Notes under the pieces: model-generated | The model's input: only the letters and a program-made list of their open reading frames with translations | What the model was told of the DNA's origin: nothing | Database searches by the model: none | Shown: piece by piece, positions 1 to 9,206 of the stretch | Layout: each line of letters begins with the position of its first letter | Numbering within the stretch: the stretch's first letter is position 1 | Position numbers and translations under genes: made by a program | From: Siccibacter colletis | GTDB lineage: Bacteria > Pseudomonadota > Gammaproteobacteria > Enterobacterales > Enterobacteriaceae | NCBI RefSeq assembly: GCF_000696575.1 | Contig: NZ_JMSQ01000001.1 | Coordinates: forward strand, 62,001 to 126,000 | Direction: 5' to 3' | DNA length: 64,000 bases

Positions 1-383
1 TGAGCGCGGAGAAACAGCAGGCGCTGACGGATCTGGCCGGACGCATCAGCCAGCCGGGCTTTACCCTGCGCCTTGACGATGCCGGGCAGTGGCCACGCTC
101 GCGGGTGGCGTTTCTGGGTTCACGCCAGCCGCCGCGCGGGCTGTTGCAGCTTGCTGCCCTGCTGCGCGCCCAGGCGGCCCGCAGCGGTTGCTGGCAAAGC
201 CCGCAGCCGTTTCATCCGCACATCACCCTGCTGCGCCAGACCGACAGCACGCTGCGTCTGCCCGCGCCGGGCTTTAGCTGGGAGTGCCGCATCACAGAGT
301 TTGTGCTGTACGCATCCCGCGTTGAACAGGGCCGCACCCGCTACCAGCCGCTACAGCGTTTCGCACTTAAAAAGGAATTGTAA
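1..383 (+). CDS. thpR: RNA 2',3'-cyclic phosphodiesterase (ThpR/LigT), C-terminal part
   Basis: The reading frame that begins at base 3 is open from the window edge to the TAA at 381-383, so about 126 C-terminal residues are present and the start lies outside. Members of this 2H phosphoesterase family carry two HxTx motifs. The second one is visible (HITL within [10 protein letters not shown]), while the first would be upstream of the window. The enzyme opens 2',3'-cyclic phosphate RNA ends and can join tRNA halves through a 2'-5' bond in vitro. The stop overlaps the sfsA start by one base (TAATG), and the thpR-sfsA order is that of E. coli, which supports the call. Confidence 0.88.
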   Translation, partial: SAEKQQALTDLAGRISQPGFTLRLDDAGQWPRSRVAFLGSRQPPRGLLQLAALLRAQAARSGCWQSPQPFHPHITLLRQTDSTLRLPAPGFSWECRITEFVLYASRVEQGRTRYQPLQRFALKKEL

Positions 384-1087
384 TGGAGTTCACGCCCCCG
401 CTCGCTCCCGCCACGCTGATCAAACGCTATAAACGTTTTCTTGCCGATGTAGTGACGCCTGAAGGCGTGGAGCTGACGCTGCACTGCCCCAATACCGGCG
501 CCATGACCGGCTGCGCCACGCCGGGAGATACCGTCTGGTACTCCACCTCCAGCGTGGCGACCCGCAAATACCCGCATACCTGGGAGCTGACCCAGACGCG
601 CGCCGGGGACGTTATTTGCGTCAATACCCTGCGTGCCAATACCCTGGCGCGTGAGGCGCTGGAGGCGCAACGCCTGCCGGAATTACAGGGCTACGAGCGC
701 GTGTTGCGCGAAGTAAAATACGGCGCAGAGCGCAGCCGCATTGACTTTATGCTCCAGGCGGAGAACCGGGTTAACTGCTATATTGAAGTTAAATCGGTAA
801 CGCTCTCAGAACAGGGAAACGGTTACTTTCCGGACGCGGTGACTGCGCGTGGTCAGAAGCATCTGCGGGAGCTGATGAGCGTGGTTGCCCAGGGAGATCG
901 CGCCGTACTGCTTTTCGCGGTATTACACACCGCCATCGCCCACGTCGCACCCGCCCGCCACATCGATCCGATCTACGCGCAGCTACTGCACGATGCACAG
1001 CAAAAGGGGGTGGAAATTATTGCTTATAAAGCTACAGTTTCTGCCGATAACATGAGTCTGACGATGCCACTACCTGTCCATCTGTGA
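383..1087 (+). CDS. sfsA: DNA/RNA nuclease SfsA (sugar fermentation stimulation protein)
   Basis: The 234-residue product equals the usual SfsA length and matches the E. coli protein from the MEFTPPL start to the C-terminus. The family has an N-terminal OB-like domain and a C-terminal PD-(D/E)XK nuclease-type domain. The acidic stretch RIDFML followed by YIEVKSVTL is consistent with the D...ExK catalytic core. It was named for stimulating maltose metabolism genes in E. coli; its physiological role remains unclear. An AAAAAGGA ribosome site precedes the ATG, and the gene is coupled to thpR through a one-base overlap. dksA follows after about 180 bases, so it probably has its own promoter. Confidence 0.93.
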   Translation: MEFTPPLAPATLIKRYKRFLADVVTPEGVELTLHCPNTGAMTGCATPGDTVWYSTSSVATRKYPHTWELTQTRAGDVICVNTLRANTLAREALEAQRLPELQGYERVLREVKYGAERSRIDFMLQAENRVNCYIEVKSVTLSEQGNGYFPDAVTARGQKHLRELMSVVAQGDRAVLLFAVLHTAIAHVAPARHIDPIYAQLLHDAQQKGVEIIAYKATVSADNMSLTMPLPVHL

Positions 1088-1265
1088 TCCACAGTTTTGG
1101 CAATGGTGTTTTTTTATTCGACCGCTTGCGCGAATAAGCTTTTCCTCACAGGGTTGTCAAGCGTAACGTTTAGTTAATTGCTATCCTGAAAAGCTTCTGC
1201 TATTTATAGCGGCCTGATTTTTCCCCCGACATGGGGATCGATAGTGCGTGTTAAGGAGAATCAAC

Positions 1266-1721
1266 ATGCAAGAAGGGCAAAACCGTAAAACATCGTCCCT
1301 GAGTATTCTGGCCATCGCTGGGGTGGAGCCATATCAGGAGAAACCGGGCGAAGAGTATATGAATGAAGCCCAGCTCTCGCACTTCAAGCGTATTCTTGAA
1401 GCATGGCGTAATCAGCTCAGGGATGAAGTAGACCGCACCGTCACACACATGCAGGATGAAGCGGCAAACTTCCCCGATCCGGTGGACCGTGCTGCTCAGG
1501 AAGAGGAATTCAGCCTCGAACTGCGTAACCGCGACCGCGAGCGTAAGCTGATCAAAAAGATCGAGAAAACGCTCAAGAAAGTGGAAGACGAAGACTTTGG
1601 CTTCTGCGAATCCTGCGGCGTCGAAATCGGTATTCGCCGTCTCGAAGCGCGTCCGACTGCCGATCTTTGCATCGATTGCAAAACGCTGGCGGAAATCCGC
1701 GAAAAACAGATGGCGGGCTGA
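1266..1721 (+). CDS. dksA: RNA polymerase-binding transcription factor DksA
   Basis: DksA is the ppGpp co-factor that enters the RNA polymerase secondary channel and reprograms transcription during the stringent response. The 151-residue product has the coiled-coil tip aspartates in DPVD (Asp71 and Asp74) and the C-terminal zinc finger cysteines 114, 117, 135 and 138. A GTG at 1248 would add six residues, but a TAAGGAGA ribosome site at 1250-1257 lies inside that extension and is correctly spaced for the ATG at 1266, which also gives the family's normal N-terminus [10 protein letters not shown] strong terminator follows, separating it from gluQ. Confidence 0.97.
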   Translation: MQEGQNRKTSSLSILAIAGVEPYQEKPGEEYMNEAQLSHFKRILEAWRNQLRDEVDRTVTHMQDEAANFPDPVDRAAQEEEFSLELRNRDRERKLIKKIEKTLKKVEDEDFGFCESCGVEIGIRRLEARPTADLCIDCKTLAEIREKQMAG

Positions 1722-1745
1722 TTCAGCACGCGCAGGTAACCACAC

Positions 1746-1774
1746 GGCGGGAGCTTCTCCCGCCTTGTTTTTTT
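1746..1774 (+). terminator. Rho-independent terminator between dksA and gluQ
   Basis: An 8-bp perfect stem GGCGGGAG/CTCCCGCC with a CTT loop is followed by TTGTTTTTTT. It lies only 10 bases before the gluQ start, so gluQ expression should depend on read-through from dksA. A terminator at this place that limits gluQ expression has been described for Shigella flexneri. Confidence 0.9.
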
Positions 1775-1784
1775 AAAGACCACC

Positions 1785-2684
1785 ATGACCGCTTCCCAAC
1801 CCTATACAGGGCGCTTTGCCCCCTCGCCGTCCGGTGAACTCCATTTCGGCTCGCTGATTGCCGCCCTCGGCAGCTATCTGCAGGCGCGCGCGCAGCGCGG
1901 TACCTGGCTGGTGCGCATTGAAGATATCGATCCCCCCCGTGAAGTTCCCGGTGCCGCAGCGACGATTCTGCGCCAGCTGGAACATTATGGCCTGCACTGG
2001 GATGGCGAGGTGCTGTGGCAGTCGCAACGCCACGATGCTTATCGCGAGGCGCTGGCCTGGCTGCGTAGTCACGGTAAGAGCTACTACTGCACCTGTTCCC
2101 GCAGCCGTATCCAGCAGCTCGGCGGCTACTACGACGGCCACTGCCGCACCCTCGGCCACGGCCCGGACAACGCCGCCGTGCGCCTGGTGCAGCAGCAGCC
2201 GGTGCTGAGTTTTCAGGACGAATTGCGCGGCGAGATCCACGTCAATGAGGCGCTGGCGCGCGAAGACTTCATCATCCACCGCCGCGACGGGCTGTTTGCC
2301 TATAACCTGGCAGTGGTAGTGGACGACCATTTTCAGGGCGTAACGGAGATCGTGCGCGGTGCGGACCTGATAGACCCCACGGTGCGCCAGATCGCGCTTT
2401 ACCAGCAGTTTGGCTGGCCGGTGCCGCGCTACGTTCATCTGCCGCTGGCGCTCACCGCCGACGGCAATAAGCTTTCCAAACAAAATCATGCCCCGGGCCT
2501 GCCGACTGGCGACCCGCGGCCGATAATAATCAATGCTTTACATTTTTTAAACCAGAGGGTAACTAAGGAGTGGCAGGATCTCTCGCTGGAGGATCTGCTG
2601 GCCCGCGCGGTAGCGCACTGGCGTCCTGAAACTATTCCTGATGAAGCGCCGGTGAATCCGGCATTCTCAAACGCGCCGCTGTGA
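1785..2684 (+). CDS. gluQ: tRNA glutamyl-Q(34) synthetase GluQRS
   Basis: GluQRS resembles the catalytic half of glutamyl-tRNA synthetase and glutamylates the queuosine at the wobble position of tRNA-Asp instead of charging a tRNA end. The 299-residue product has the HIGH-like element in [12 protein letters not shown] (about residues 14-24), the zinc-binding YYCTC...YYDGHC cluster near residues 100-120, and the KLSKQ motif near 230. It lacks the anticodon-binding domain of a full GluRS, which separates it from gltX. The ATG at 1785 lies immediately after the dksA terminator. The last ten or so codons are poorly conserved compared with E. coli. Confidence 0.95.
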   Translation: MTASQPYTGRFAPSPSGELHFGSLIAALGSYLQARAQRGTWLVRIEDIDPPREVPGAAATILRQLEHYGLHWDGEVLWQSQRHDAYREALAWLRSHGKSYYCTCSRSRIQQLGGYYDGHCRTLGHGPDNAAVRLVQQQPVLSFQDELRGEIHVNEALAREDFIIHRRDGLFAYNLAVVVDDHFQGVTEIVRGADLIDPTVRQIALYQQFGWPVPRYVHLPLALTADGNKLSKQNHAPGLPTGDPRPIIINALHFLNQRVTKEWQDLSLEDLLARAVAHWRPETIPDEAPVNPAFSNAPL

Positions 2685-2739
2685 GCTATGATTAGCCGCT
2701 GTTTTTTGTCCCGAGAGTCTGACACTACCGAGGTGTACT

Positions 2740-4134
2740 ATTTTTACCCGAGTCGCTAATTTTTGCCGTAAGGTGCTAACCCGCGAGGAAGCCGTGGTTG
2801 ACGAGCCGCAAGCCCGGCCACAAATTACTATCGTCCCGCGCGAACAACACGCCATCTCTCGCAAAGATATCAGTGAAAATGCCCTCAAGGTGCTCTACCG
2901 CCTTAATAAGGCGGGCTATGAGGCCTATCTCGTAGGCGGCGGCGTCCGCGACCTGCTGCTTGGCAAAAAACCGAAAGATTTCGATATCACCACCAACGCC
3001 ACGCCGGATCAGGTGCGTAAGCTGTTCCGCAACTGTCGTCTGGTGGGGCGTCGCTTCCGTCTGGCTCACGTGATGTTCGGTCCGGAGATCATCGAAGTGG
3101 CGACCTTCCGCGGTCATCACGAAGAGACCGCCAACGATCGCAACACTTCCCAGCGCGGCCAGAACGGCATGCTGCTGCGCGATAACATCTTCGGTTCCAT
3201 CGAAGAAGATGCGCAGCGCCGCGATTTCACCATCAACAGCCTCTACTACAGCGTAGCCGACTTTACGGTGCGCGATTACGTCGGGGCGATGAACGATCTT
3301 GAGCAGGGCGTGATCCGCCTGATCGGCGATCCGGAAACCCGCTACCGTGAAGATCCGGTACGCATGCTGCGCGCCGTGCGCTTTGCTGCCAAGCTCGATA
3401 TGCGCATCAGCCCGGAAACCGCCGAGCCGATCCCGCGTCTGGCAACCCTTATCAACGACGTGCCGCCGGCCCGTCTGTTTGAAGAGTCGCTGAAGCTGCT
3501 GCAGGCCGGTTACGGTTATAAAACGTATCTGCTGCTGCGCGAATGCCATCTCTTCCAGCCGCTGTTCCCACTCATCACCCGCAACTTTACCGAGCAGGGC
3601 GACAGCCCGATGGAACGTATCATCGTTCAGGTGCTGAAGAATACCGACAACCGCATTCACAATGACATGCGCGTTAACCCGGCATTCCTGTTTGCGGCGA
3701 TGTTCTGGTATCCGCAGATGGAAACCGCGCAGCGTATCGCGCAGGAAGGCGGTCTGGCCTGGCAGGATGCGTTCGCGCTGGCGATGAACGATGTGCTGGA
3801 CGAAGCCTGCCGCTCGCTGGCGATCCCGAAACGCATTACCACGCTTATCCGCGATATCTGGGTATTGCAGCTGCGCATGTCGCGTCGTCAGGGTAAACGC
3901 GCCTGGAAGCTGATGGAGCATCCGAAGTTCCGCGCTGCCTACGATCTGATGGCCCTGCGTGCCGAAGCCGAAAACAACGGCGAGCTGCAGCGTCTTACCC
4001 AGTGGTGGGGCGAATTCCAGGTGGCCGCGCCGCCGCATCAGAAAGATATGCTGAACGATCTGGATGACGAGCCGGCTGCCCGCCGTCGCCCGCGCCGTCC
4101 ACGTCGTCGCGCACCGCGCCGCGAAAACGCATGA
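2740..4134 (+). CDS. pcnB: Poly(A) polymerase I, with AUU start codon
   Basis: PcnB adds poly(A) tails to RNA 3' ends, promoting decay, and controls ColE1-type plasmid copy number through RNA I. Starting at the ATT at 2740 gives 464 residues, with the nucleotidyltransferase signature [19 protein letters not shown] (catalytic Asp80 and Asp82), a further Asp in RRDFTINS near 160, and a very basic tail ([15 protein letters not shown]). The first ATG/GTG/TTG in frame is a GTG at 2773, but the upstream codons read [10 protein letters not shown], as in the E. coli protein. A GAGGTG ribosome site sits at 2730-2735. E. coli pcnB is known to initiate at AUU, so I chose this start. folK overlaps the end by four bases. 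Confidence 0.93.
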   Translation: MFTRVANFCRKVLTREEAVVDEPQARPQITIVPREQHAISRKDISENALKVLYRLNKAGYEAYLVGGGVRDLLLGKKPKDFDITTNATPDQVRKLFRNCRLVGRRFRLAHVMFGPEIIEVATFRGHHEETANDRNTSQRGQNGMLLRDNIFGSIEEDAQRRDFTINSLYYSVADFTVRDYVGAMNDLEQGVIRLIGDPETRYREDPVRMLRAVRFAAKLDMRISPETAEPIPRLATLINDVPPARLFEESLKLLQAGYGYKTYLLLRECHLFQPLFPLITRNFTEQGDSPMERIIVQVLKNTDNRIHNDMRVNPAFLFAAMFWYPQMETAQRIAQEGGLAWQDAFALAMNDVLDEACRSLAIPKRITTLIRDIWVLQLRMSRRQGKRAWKLMEHPKFRAAYDLMALRAEAENNGELQRLTQWWGEFQVAAPPHQKDMLNDLDDEPAARRRPRRPRRRAPRRENA

Positions 4135-4610
4135 CCCTCGTCTATATCGCCATCGGCAGCAATCTCGCCTCGCCGCTGGCGCAGGTTAACGCAGCGCTCG
4201 ACGCGCTGCGTCAGCTTCCCGACAGCGAGGTGGTTGCGGTTTCATCGTTCTACCGCACCCCGCCGCTCGGCCCGCAGGATCAGCCCGATTACCTCAATGC
4301 CGCCGTGGCACTGAATACCCAGCTGGATGCCGAAACGCTGCTGGATCACACCCAGCGCATTGAGCTACAGCAGGGCCGCGAGCGCAAAGCCGAACGCTGG
4401 GGGCCGCGCACCCTCGATCTCGACATCATGCTGTTTGGTAATCAAACCATCGCGACGCCGCGCCTGACGGTGCCGCATTACGACATGCATAATCGCGGCT
4501 TTATGCTCTGGCCGCTGTCTGAGATCGCCCCGGCGCTGCGTTTCCCCGACGGCACCACGCTGCAGGCCCGGCTCGACGCCCTTAACGTTCCTGCACCCGC
4601 CCGCTGGTAG
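4131..4610 (+). CDS. folK: 2-amino-4-hydroxy-6-hydroxymethyldihydropteridine pyrophosphokinase
   Basis: FolK transfers pyrophosphate from ATP to 6-hydroxymethyl-7,8-dihydropterin, the step before dihydropteroate synthase in folate synthesis. The 159-residue product is the standard length. It carries the N-terminal AIGSNLASP loop, the [16 protein letters not shown] substrate region, and the family signature [15 protein letters not shown] with the Mg-binding Asp residues. The ATG overlaps the pcnB stop (ATGA), so the two are translationally coupled as in E. coli. In E. coli K-12 a fimbrial operon follows; here only 134 bases separate it from panB. Confidence 0.97.
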   Translation: MTLVYIAIGSNLASPLAQVNAALDALRQLPDSEVVAVSSFYRTPPLGPQDQPDYLNAAVALNTQLDAETLLDHTQRIELQQGRERKAERWGPRTLDLDIMLFGNQTIATPRLTVPHYDMHNRGFMLWPLSEIAPALRFPDGTTLQARLDALNVPAPARW

Positions 4611-4686
4611 CTACCCCCCGGTTTTATCCTTTTCCGCCCTGTTCGGTTTATGTTTCAACAGCCTGTGCTGCCAGCGCCTTAAATTA

Positions 4687-4715
4687 TTGTTTCGAGGGGT
4701 GCAGGTCATTAGAAT
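4687..4715 (+). promoter_or_regulatory. Candidate panB promoter
   Basis: A -35-like TTGTTT (4687-4692) and a good -10 TAGAAT (4710-4715) are separated by 17 bases, about 30 bases before the panB start. This is pattern matching only; no regulator site was recognised. Confidence 0.5.
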
Positions 4716-4744
4716 GCCCCAAACCCCTGGCTTTCGGAGCTGTT

Positions 4745-5539
4745 ATGAAACCAACCACCCTTTCCTGGCTGCGCAAACGCAAAGAGCAAAAGCAGCGTTT
4801 CGCGACCATCACCGCCTATGACTACAGCTTTGCGAAGCTTTTTGCCGAAGAGGGCATCAACGTCATGCTGGTGGGCGATTCGCTGGGAATGACGGTTCAG
4901 GGCCACGACTCCACCCTGCCGGTGACCGTGGACGACATCATCTATCACACCCGCGCGGTACGCCGCGGTGCGCCAGCCTGCCTGCTGCTCTCGGATCTGC
5001 CGTTTATGGCCTACGGTACGCCGGAACAGGCGTTTGAGAACGCGGCGGCGGTGATGCGCGCCGGGGCTAACATGGTCAAGATTGAAGGCGGCCGCTGGCT
5101 GGTGGATACCGTGCGTATGCTGACCGAGCGCGCGGTGCCGGTGTGTGGTCATCTCGGCCTGACCCCGCAGTCGGTCAACATTTTTGGCGGCTATAAAGTG
5201 CAGGGCCGCGATGACGTGGCGGCGCAGACGCTGCTGGACGACGCTCTGGCGCTGGAAGCCGCCGGCGCGCAGCTGATGGTGCTGGAGTGCGTGCCGGTCG
5301 CGCTGGCGCAGCGTATCACCGAGGCGCTGAGCATTCCGGTGATTGGCATCGGTGCGGGCAACGTTACCGATGGCCAGATTCTGGTCATGCACGACGCGTT
5401 TGGCATTACCGGTGGACATATCCCGAAATTCGCTAAGAATTTCCTTTCAGGGGCCGACGATATGCGCGCGGCCGTGCGCCAGTACGTGGCAGAAGTGGAG
5501 TCCGGTGCCTATCCGGGCGACGAACACAGTTTTCACTAA
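4745..5539 (+). CDS. panB: 3-methyl-2-oxobutanoate hydroxymethyltransferase (ketopantoate hydroxymethyltransferase)
   Basis: PanB transfers a hydroxymethyl group from methylenetetrahydrofolate to 2-oxoisovalerate, giving ketopantoate, the first committed step of pantothenate synthesis. The 264-residue product has the family's metal ligands Asp45 (in LVGDSLGM), Asp84 (in LLSDLPFM) and Glu114 (in VKIEGG), and the catalytic Glu181 (in VLECVP). The GAGC element a few bases before the ATG is a modest ribosome site. panC follows after 23 bases, forming the panBC unit. Folate made through the neighbouring folK product is the source of the C1 donor. Confidence 0.97.
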   Translation: MKPTTLSWLRKRKEQKQRFATITAYDYSFAKLFAEEGINVMLVGDSLGMTVQGHDSTLPVTVDDIIYHTRAVRRGAPACLLLSDLPFMAYGTPEQAFENAAAVMRAGANMVKIEGGRWLVDTVRMLTERAVPVCGHLGLTPQSVNIFGGYKVQGRDDVAAQTLLDDALALEAAGAQLMVLECVPVALAQRITEALSIPVIGIGAGNVTDGQILVMHDAFGITGGHIPKFAKNFLSGADDMRAAVRQYVAEVESGAYPGDEHSFH

Positions 5540-5562
5540 CTCAGGTTCAGGGAGCAATCATT

Positions 5563-6417
5563 GTGCTGATTATCGAAACCTTACCCCTGCTGCGCCAGCA
5601 CATCCGCCGGATGCGCCTGGAAGGGAAACGTATTGCGCTGGTGCCGACCATGGGCAACCTGCACGACGGGCATATGACGCTGGTGGAAGAAGCGAAAGCC
5701 CGTGCCGATGTGGTGGTGGTGAGTATCTTTGTCAACCCGATGCAGTTCGACCGCGCTGATGACCTGGCGCGCTATCCGCGCACCCTGCAGGAAGACTGCG
5801 AGAAGCTGAACAAGCGCAAAGTGGATCTGGTGTTCTCCCCTGCCCCGGAAGACGTCTACCCGAAAGGCACCGACGAGCAGACCTTTGTGGACGTACCGGG
5901 CATCTCCACCATTCTGGAGGGCGCGAGCCGTCCGGGCCACTTCCGCGGCGTGTCGACCATCGTCAGCAAACTGTTTAACCTGGTGCAGCCCGACCTCGCC
6001 TGCTTCGGCGAAAAGGATTACCAGCAGCTGGCGCTGATCCGCAAAATGGTGGCGGATATGGGCTACGACATTGAGATCGTCGGCGTACCGACCGTGCGTG
6101 CCAAAGACGGCCTGGCGCTCAGCTCGCGCAACGGTTATCTCACCAGCGAGCAGCGCAAAATCGCGCCGGGGCTGAATAAAGTGATGCATGACATTGCCGC
6201 CCGGCTGGCCGCTGGCGTGTGCGATGAAGAAGAGCTTATTGCCACCGCGACGCTGGTGCTGGACGAGCAGGGCTTTCGTACCGATGAAATCCATATTCGC
6301 GATGCCGCTACCCTCGGCGCGCTGACGCCGGAGAGCAAACGCGCGGTGATCCTGATGGCCGCCTGGCTGGGCCAGGCGCGTCTTATCGACAATATGAGCG
6401 TTGAGTTACCCCGCTAG
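5563..6417 (+). CDS. panC: Pantoate-beta-alanine ligase (pantothenate synthetase)
   Basis: PanC condenses pantoate with beta-alanine using ATP to give pantothenate. The 284-residue product shows the HIGH-type element MGNLHDGH near residue 30 of this nucleotidyltransferase superfamily, the FCGE-like region FGEKDYQQL, and the KMSKS-like [10 protein letters not shown]. The start is a GTG at 5563, preceded eight bases upstream by AGGGAG; this gives the standard [13 protein letters not shown]-terminus. It lies directly after panB and before panD, so all the dedicated enzymes except ketopantoate reductase are clustered. The E. coli gene rpnC, found between panC and panD in K-12, is absent. Confidence 0.97.
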   Translation: MLIIETLPLLRQHIRRMRLEGKRIALVPTMGNLHDGHMTLVEEAKARADVVVVSIFVNPMQFDRADDLARYPRTLQEDCEKLNKRKVDLVFSPAPEDVYPKGTDEQTFVDVPGISTILEGASRPGHFRGVSTIVSKLFNLVQPDLACFGEKDYQQLALIRKMVADMGYDIEIVGVPTVRAKDGLALSSRNGYLTSEQRKIAPGLNKVMHDIAARLAAGVCDEEELIATATLVLDEQGFRTDEIHIRDAATLGALTPESKRAVILMAAWLGQARLIDNMSVELPR

Positions 6418-6607
6418 ACAGCCCGATTATTTCAGGCAATACTGCTGAGCCCGGCGCGCGCCGGGTTCAGCGCGCCGTTGCCTCCCGGCCTGTGGACATG
6501 CGGGGGACGATAGCCTGATGGTCAAATCAGGTATCGCAGCAGGGATGAACGAAGCGGAGCGGGCAGCGGCCCCTCTCGGATTGTATTTCGTCACTAAGGT
6601 TCAGACT

Positions 6608-6988
6608 ATGATTCGCACAATGCTGCAAGGCAAGCTCCACCGCGTCAGCGTGACGCAGGCAGACTTGCATTACGAAGGTTCCTGCGCCATCGACCAGGAT
6701 TTCCTTGAGGCGGCAGGTATTCTGGAATACGAAGCCATCGATATCTATAACGTCACCAACGGCAAGCGCTTTTCCACCTACGCCATTGCCGGTGAACGCG
6801 GTTCGAAAATCATTTCTGTGAACGGTGCCGCGGCGCACTGCGCAGACGTCGGCGATATCCTGATCATCGCCAGCTACGTCACCATGCCGGATGAACAGGC
6901 GCGCCAGTGGCAGCCGAAAGTGGCCTACTTCGATGCCAATAATGAAATGAAGCGTACCGCCAAAGCAGTTCCGGTGCAGGTCGCCTGA
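6608..6988 (+). CDS. panD: Aspartate 1-decarboxylase, pyruvoyl-type precursor
   Basis: PanD makes beta-alanine for PanC. It is a 126-residue precursor that self-cleaves between Gly24 and Ser25 (in HYEGSCAID), and Ser25 becomes the catalytic pyruvoyl group. A longer open frame begins at the ATG at 6518, but those 30 extra codons ([18 protein letters not shown] and on) are not part of the family, and an AAGG ribosome site stands before the ATG at 6608. The 190 bases after panC contain a perfect 16-base GC palindrome (6450-6465) without a T-run. A terminator follows the gene. Confidence 0.97.
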   Translation: MIRTMLQGKLHRVSVTQADLHYEGSCAIDQDFLEAAGILEYEAIDIYNVTNGKRFSTYAIAGERGSKIISVNGAAAHCADVGDILIIASYVTMPDEQARQWQPKVAYFDANNEMKRTAKAVPVQVA

Positions 6989-7014
6989 CCGCTTCACCGC
7001 ACCGCCTCTGCCAG

Positions 7015-7045
7015 ACCCGGACAGCCATGCTGCCCGGGTTTTTTT
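7015..7045 (+). terminator. panD terminator
   Basis: The stem ACCCGG-a-CAGC / GCTG-c-CCGGGT, with a CAT loop, is followed by seven T residues. It faces the 3' end of yadE on the other strand, but the minus direction lacks a T-run, so it mainly serves panD. Confidence 0.88.
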
Positions 7046-7052
7046 ATGCCTG

Positions 7053-8300
7053 CTAGCCCTGCGGCTGGTTACTGATAAGCTTCGCCATCGTCTCCAGCGA
7101 GTCCTCGCGCAGAATGTAGAGCCGTTTCAGCAGGAACGGGTTATCCCCCGGCTTCACTTTGCCTTTCACGGTAGTCACCGCCAGGTGGAACCCCGCATCG
7201 TTCGCCGCCTTTACCGCTTTGTCGTCATAGCCACCGAACGGGTAAGAGAGGTAGAGCACGTGCGGATTGAACTGGGACAGCGCGCGCCGCGAGCGCTCGA
7301 AGTCAAACAGGATATTGTGATAGCTGCGTGTCAGCAGCACCGGATGCCAGGGGCGATCGGTGCGATGCAGAAAGTGGGTGTGCGACTGCACGTCAAACAC
7401 GTCCTGAATACTTTTCAGCTCGGAGATGCTCATAAACTGCAGCGACGTCGGGTCCCACTTCTGCGGATGCGCTTTGATGCGCGAGGAGATAATAAACGCC
7501 GTGGCGGTGAAGCCGTACTGTTTGAGCACCGGGTAAGCGTAGCGGCTCACCGACTTCAGCCCGTCATCAAAGGTGATCACCACGGCCCGCGCCGGAAGGT
7601 TCATGCGGTTACGCACGTAGCCCTCAAGCTGGTACATGCTCAGGGTGGTGTACCCCATATCGCGCAGCCAGGTCATCTGGTTGCTGAAGGCGCGAACCGA
7701 GGTGGTGGTTGAGGTGTGACGGAACCGGGTGTTCTCATCATCCTGCAGAATGTGATGATAGGTCAGCACCGGCAGGCCGCTGTCCTGCTGTGCATCGAGG
7801 CTACTGATGTACGCCAGACGGTTACCAATGCGCACCTGATACCAGGTCTGGTTCAGACGATCTTTCTGTTTGCCGATGATGGGGTAGCGCAGGTTATCCG
7901 CCAGCACGCCAAACGGTGCACTGCCGCTGTCCGGCGCGTTGTACACCGGCGTATCCTGGTGCGTCACCAGGTTCTGGTTACTGAGCGGTTTGTTGAGATC
8001 CCCCAGCCGGTCTTCCACGCGCTGTTTACCGGCTACCGGGCCGAGATGATCTTTATCGATAAAACCGGTGCCAAAACCGAAGCGAAACTCGTAGTAGTCC
8101 GCCGCCGTCGGCACCACCGCCACAATTTGCCCCTCTTCGATTTTCCCGACGGTAATGACCCGGTTGCCCACCTGGGCCCAGATATCGGCGTCTTCGGTGG
8201 TCTGCATATACTGTGCGGTAAGCCCTTCCCGACTGAGCAGGCTGGCGTGAGCGACACCCGTTGTCAGCAACAACAGGCAGAGAAAGAGGCGCGTTAACAT
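7053..8300 (-). CDS. yadE: YadE-like secreted polysaccharide deacetylase family protein
   Basis: The 415-residue product begins with a signal peptide ([15 protein letters not shown]). An N-terminal portion of about 170 residues with no clear assignment is followed by a NodB-type polysaccharide deacetylase domain. The motifs seen are TFDDG at 243-247 (metal/base aspartates), QSHTHFLH at 305-312 (metal histidines) and LSYPFGGYD near 350. This resembles the PgaB/IcaB N-deacetylase branch, so it may act on an N-acetylated envelope or exopolysaccharide; the substrate is unknown. In E. coli K-12 yadI lies between yadE and yadH; here 135 bases holding a terminator separate them. Confidence 0.88.
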   Translation of the reverse strand: MLTRLFLCLLLLTTGVAHASLLSREGLTAQYMQTTEDADIWAQVGNRVITVGKIEEGQIVAVVPTAADYYEFRFGFGTGFIDKDHLGPVAGKQRVEDRLGDLNKPLSNQNLVTHQDTPVYNAPDSGSAPFGVLADNLRYPIIGKQKDRLNQTWYQVRIGNRLAYISSLDAQQDSGLPVLTYHHILQDDENTRFRHTSTTTSVRAFSNQMTWLRDMGYTTLSMYQLEGYVRNRMNLPARAVVITFDDGLKSVSRYAYPVLKQYGFTATAFIISSRIKAHPQKWDPTSLQFMSISELKSIQDVFDVQSHTHFLHRTDRPWHPVLLTRSYHNILFDFERSRRALSQFNPHVLYLSYPFGGYDDKAVKAANDAGFHLAVTTVKGKVKPGDNPFLLKRLYILREDSLETMAKLISNQPQG

Positions 8301-8382
8301 AGCGGGATAATCAGGGAAGTGAACCGGAGGCGCATTTTAACAAAACCGTCATCAATACCAACGGTTAATTTGCGTACGACAG

Positions 8383-8426
8383 AAGAAAACACTCCCTCTG
8401 CCGGACAAACGTCTGGCCGAGGGAGT
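8383..8426 (-). terminator. Terminator of the yadGH transcript
   Basis: A perfect outer stem ACTCCCTC/GAGGGAGT encloses an inner CCGGAC/GTCTGG pairing. On the minus strand it is followed by TGTTTTCTTC. It lies just past the yadH stop. Confidence 0.78.
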
Positions 8427-8435
8427 CAGGGAGCA

Positions 8436-9206
8436 TTAGCTGCGCAGGCCGCGTCCGCGCTGGATCAGGTACCAGCACAGCGCATAAAACGCGACGATGA
8501 ACACCACCAGAACGCCAACGGTGGTCACCAGCGGTACGTCGTTGATACCGAGGAAGCCGTAGCGGAAGCCGCTGATCATGTAAACGATGGGGTTGAGGTG
8601 CGACAGCGCCTGCCAGAACGGCGGCAGCAGCGACAGCGAATAGAACACCCCGCCGAGGTAGGTTAGCGGCGTCAGCACAAAGGTCGGGATCAGGCTGATG
8701 TCATCGAAGGTTTTGGCAAATACCGCATTCAGCAGACCGGCCAGCGAGAACAGCACCGCGGTCAGCAGCAGCGTCAGACCGACGAACAGCCAGGAGTGGA
8801 CGTGGAACGGCACAAAGAACAGTGAAATCGCCGTCACCAGAATGCCCACGCACAGCCCGCGCGCCACACCGCCGCCGACGTAGCCGGTGATGATTACATG
8901 GGTCGGCACCGGAGCCACCAGCAGCTCTTCAATGTTGCGCTGGAATTTGGCGCTGAAGAATGATGAGGCCACGTTCGCGTAGGCGTTAGTGATCACCGCC
9001 ATCATGATCAGGCCCGGCACGATGAACTGCATATAGCTGAAGCCGTGCATCTCGCCGATGCGCGAGCCAATCAGGTTGCCGAAGATGATGAAGTAAAGCG
9101 TCATGGTGATCACCGGCGGCACCAGGGTCTGGATCCAGATACGCATAAAGCGGTTGATCTCTTTCGCCCAGATGCTTTTCAACGCTACCCAGTAAAGCTG
9201 CATCAT
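8436..9206 (-). CDS. yadH: ABC-2 type transporter permease YadH
   Basis: The 256-residue product is an inner-membrane ABC-2 permease with six predicted membrane segments (for example TLVPPVITMTLYFIIFG, LVTAISLFFVPF, LLLTAVLFSLAGLL and VGVLVVFIVAFYALCW). It is the same length as E. coli YadH and very similar along its whole length. ABC-2 exporters of this sort handle polysaccharide, lipid or drug substrates; the substrate here is unknown. Its start overlaps the yadG stop by four bases (ATGA), so the permease and ATPase are co-translated. An ABC-2 permease plus one ATPase is a complete half-transporter pair. Confidence 0.92.
   Translation of the reverse strand: MMQLYWVALKSIWAKEINRFMRIWIQTLVPPVITMTLYFIIFGNLIGSRIGEMHGFSYMQFIVPGLIMMAVITNAYANVASSFFSAKFQRNIEELLVAPVPTHVIITGYVGGGVARGLCVGILVTAISLFFVPFHVHSWLFVGLTLLLTAVLFSLAGLLNAVFAKTFDDISLIPTFVLTPLTYLGGVFYSLSLLPPFWQALSHLNPIVYMISGFRYGFLGINDVPLVTTVGVLVVFIVAFYALCWYLIQRGRGLRS

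Noticed and set aside
6450-6465. 16-base GC palindrome between panC and panD as a terminator
   Set aside because: CCCGGCGCGCGCCGGG can fold but has no T-run on either strand, so I do not call it a terminator.
6518-6607. N-terminal extension of panD
   Set aside because: The 30 extra codons are absent from the family and would displace the Gly24-Ser25 self-cleavage site from its usual position. The ATG at 6608 has a better ribosome site.
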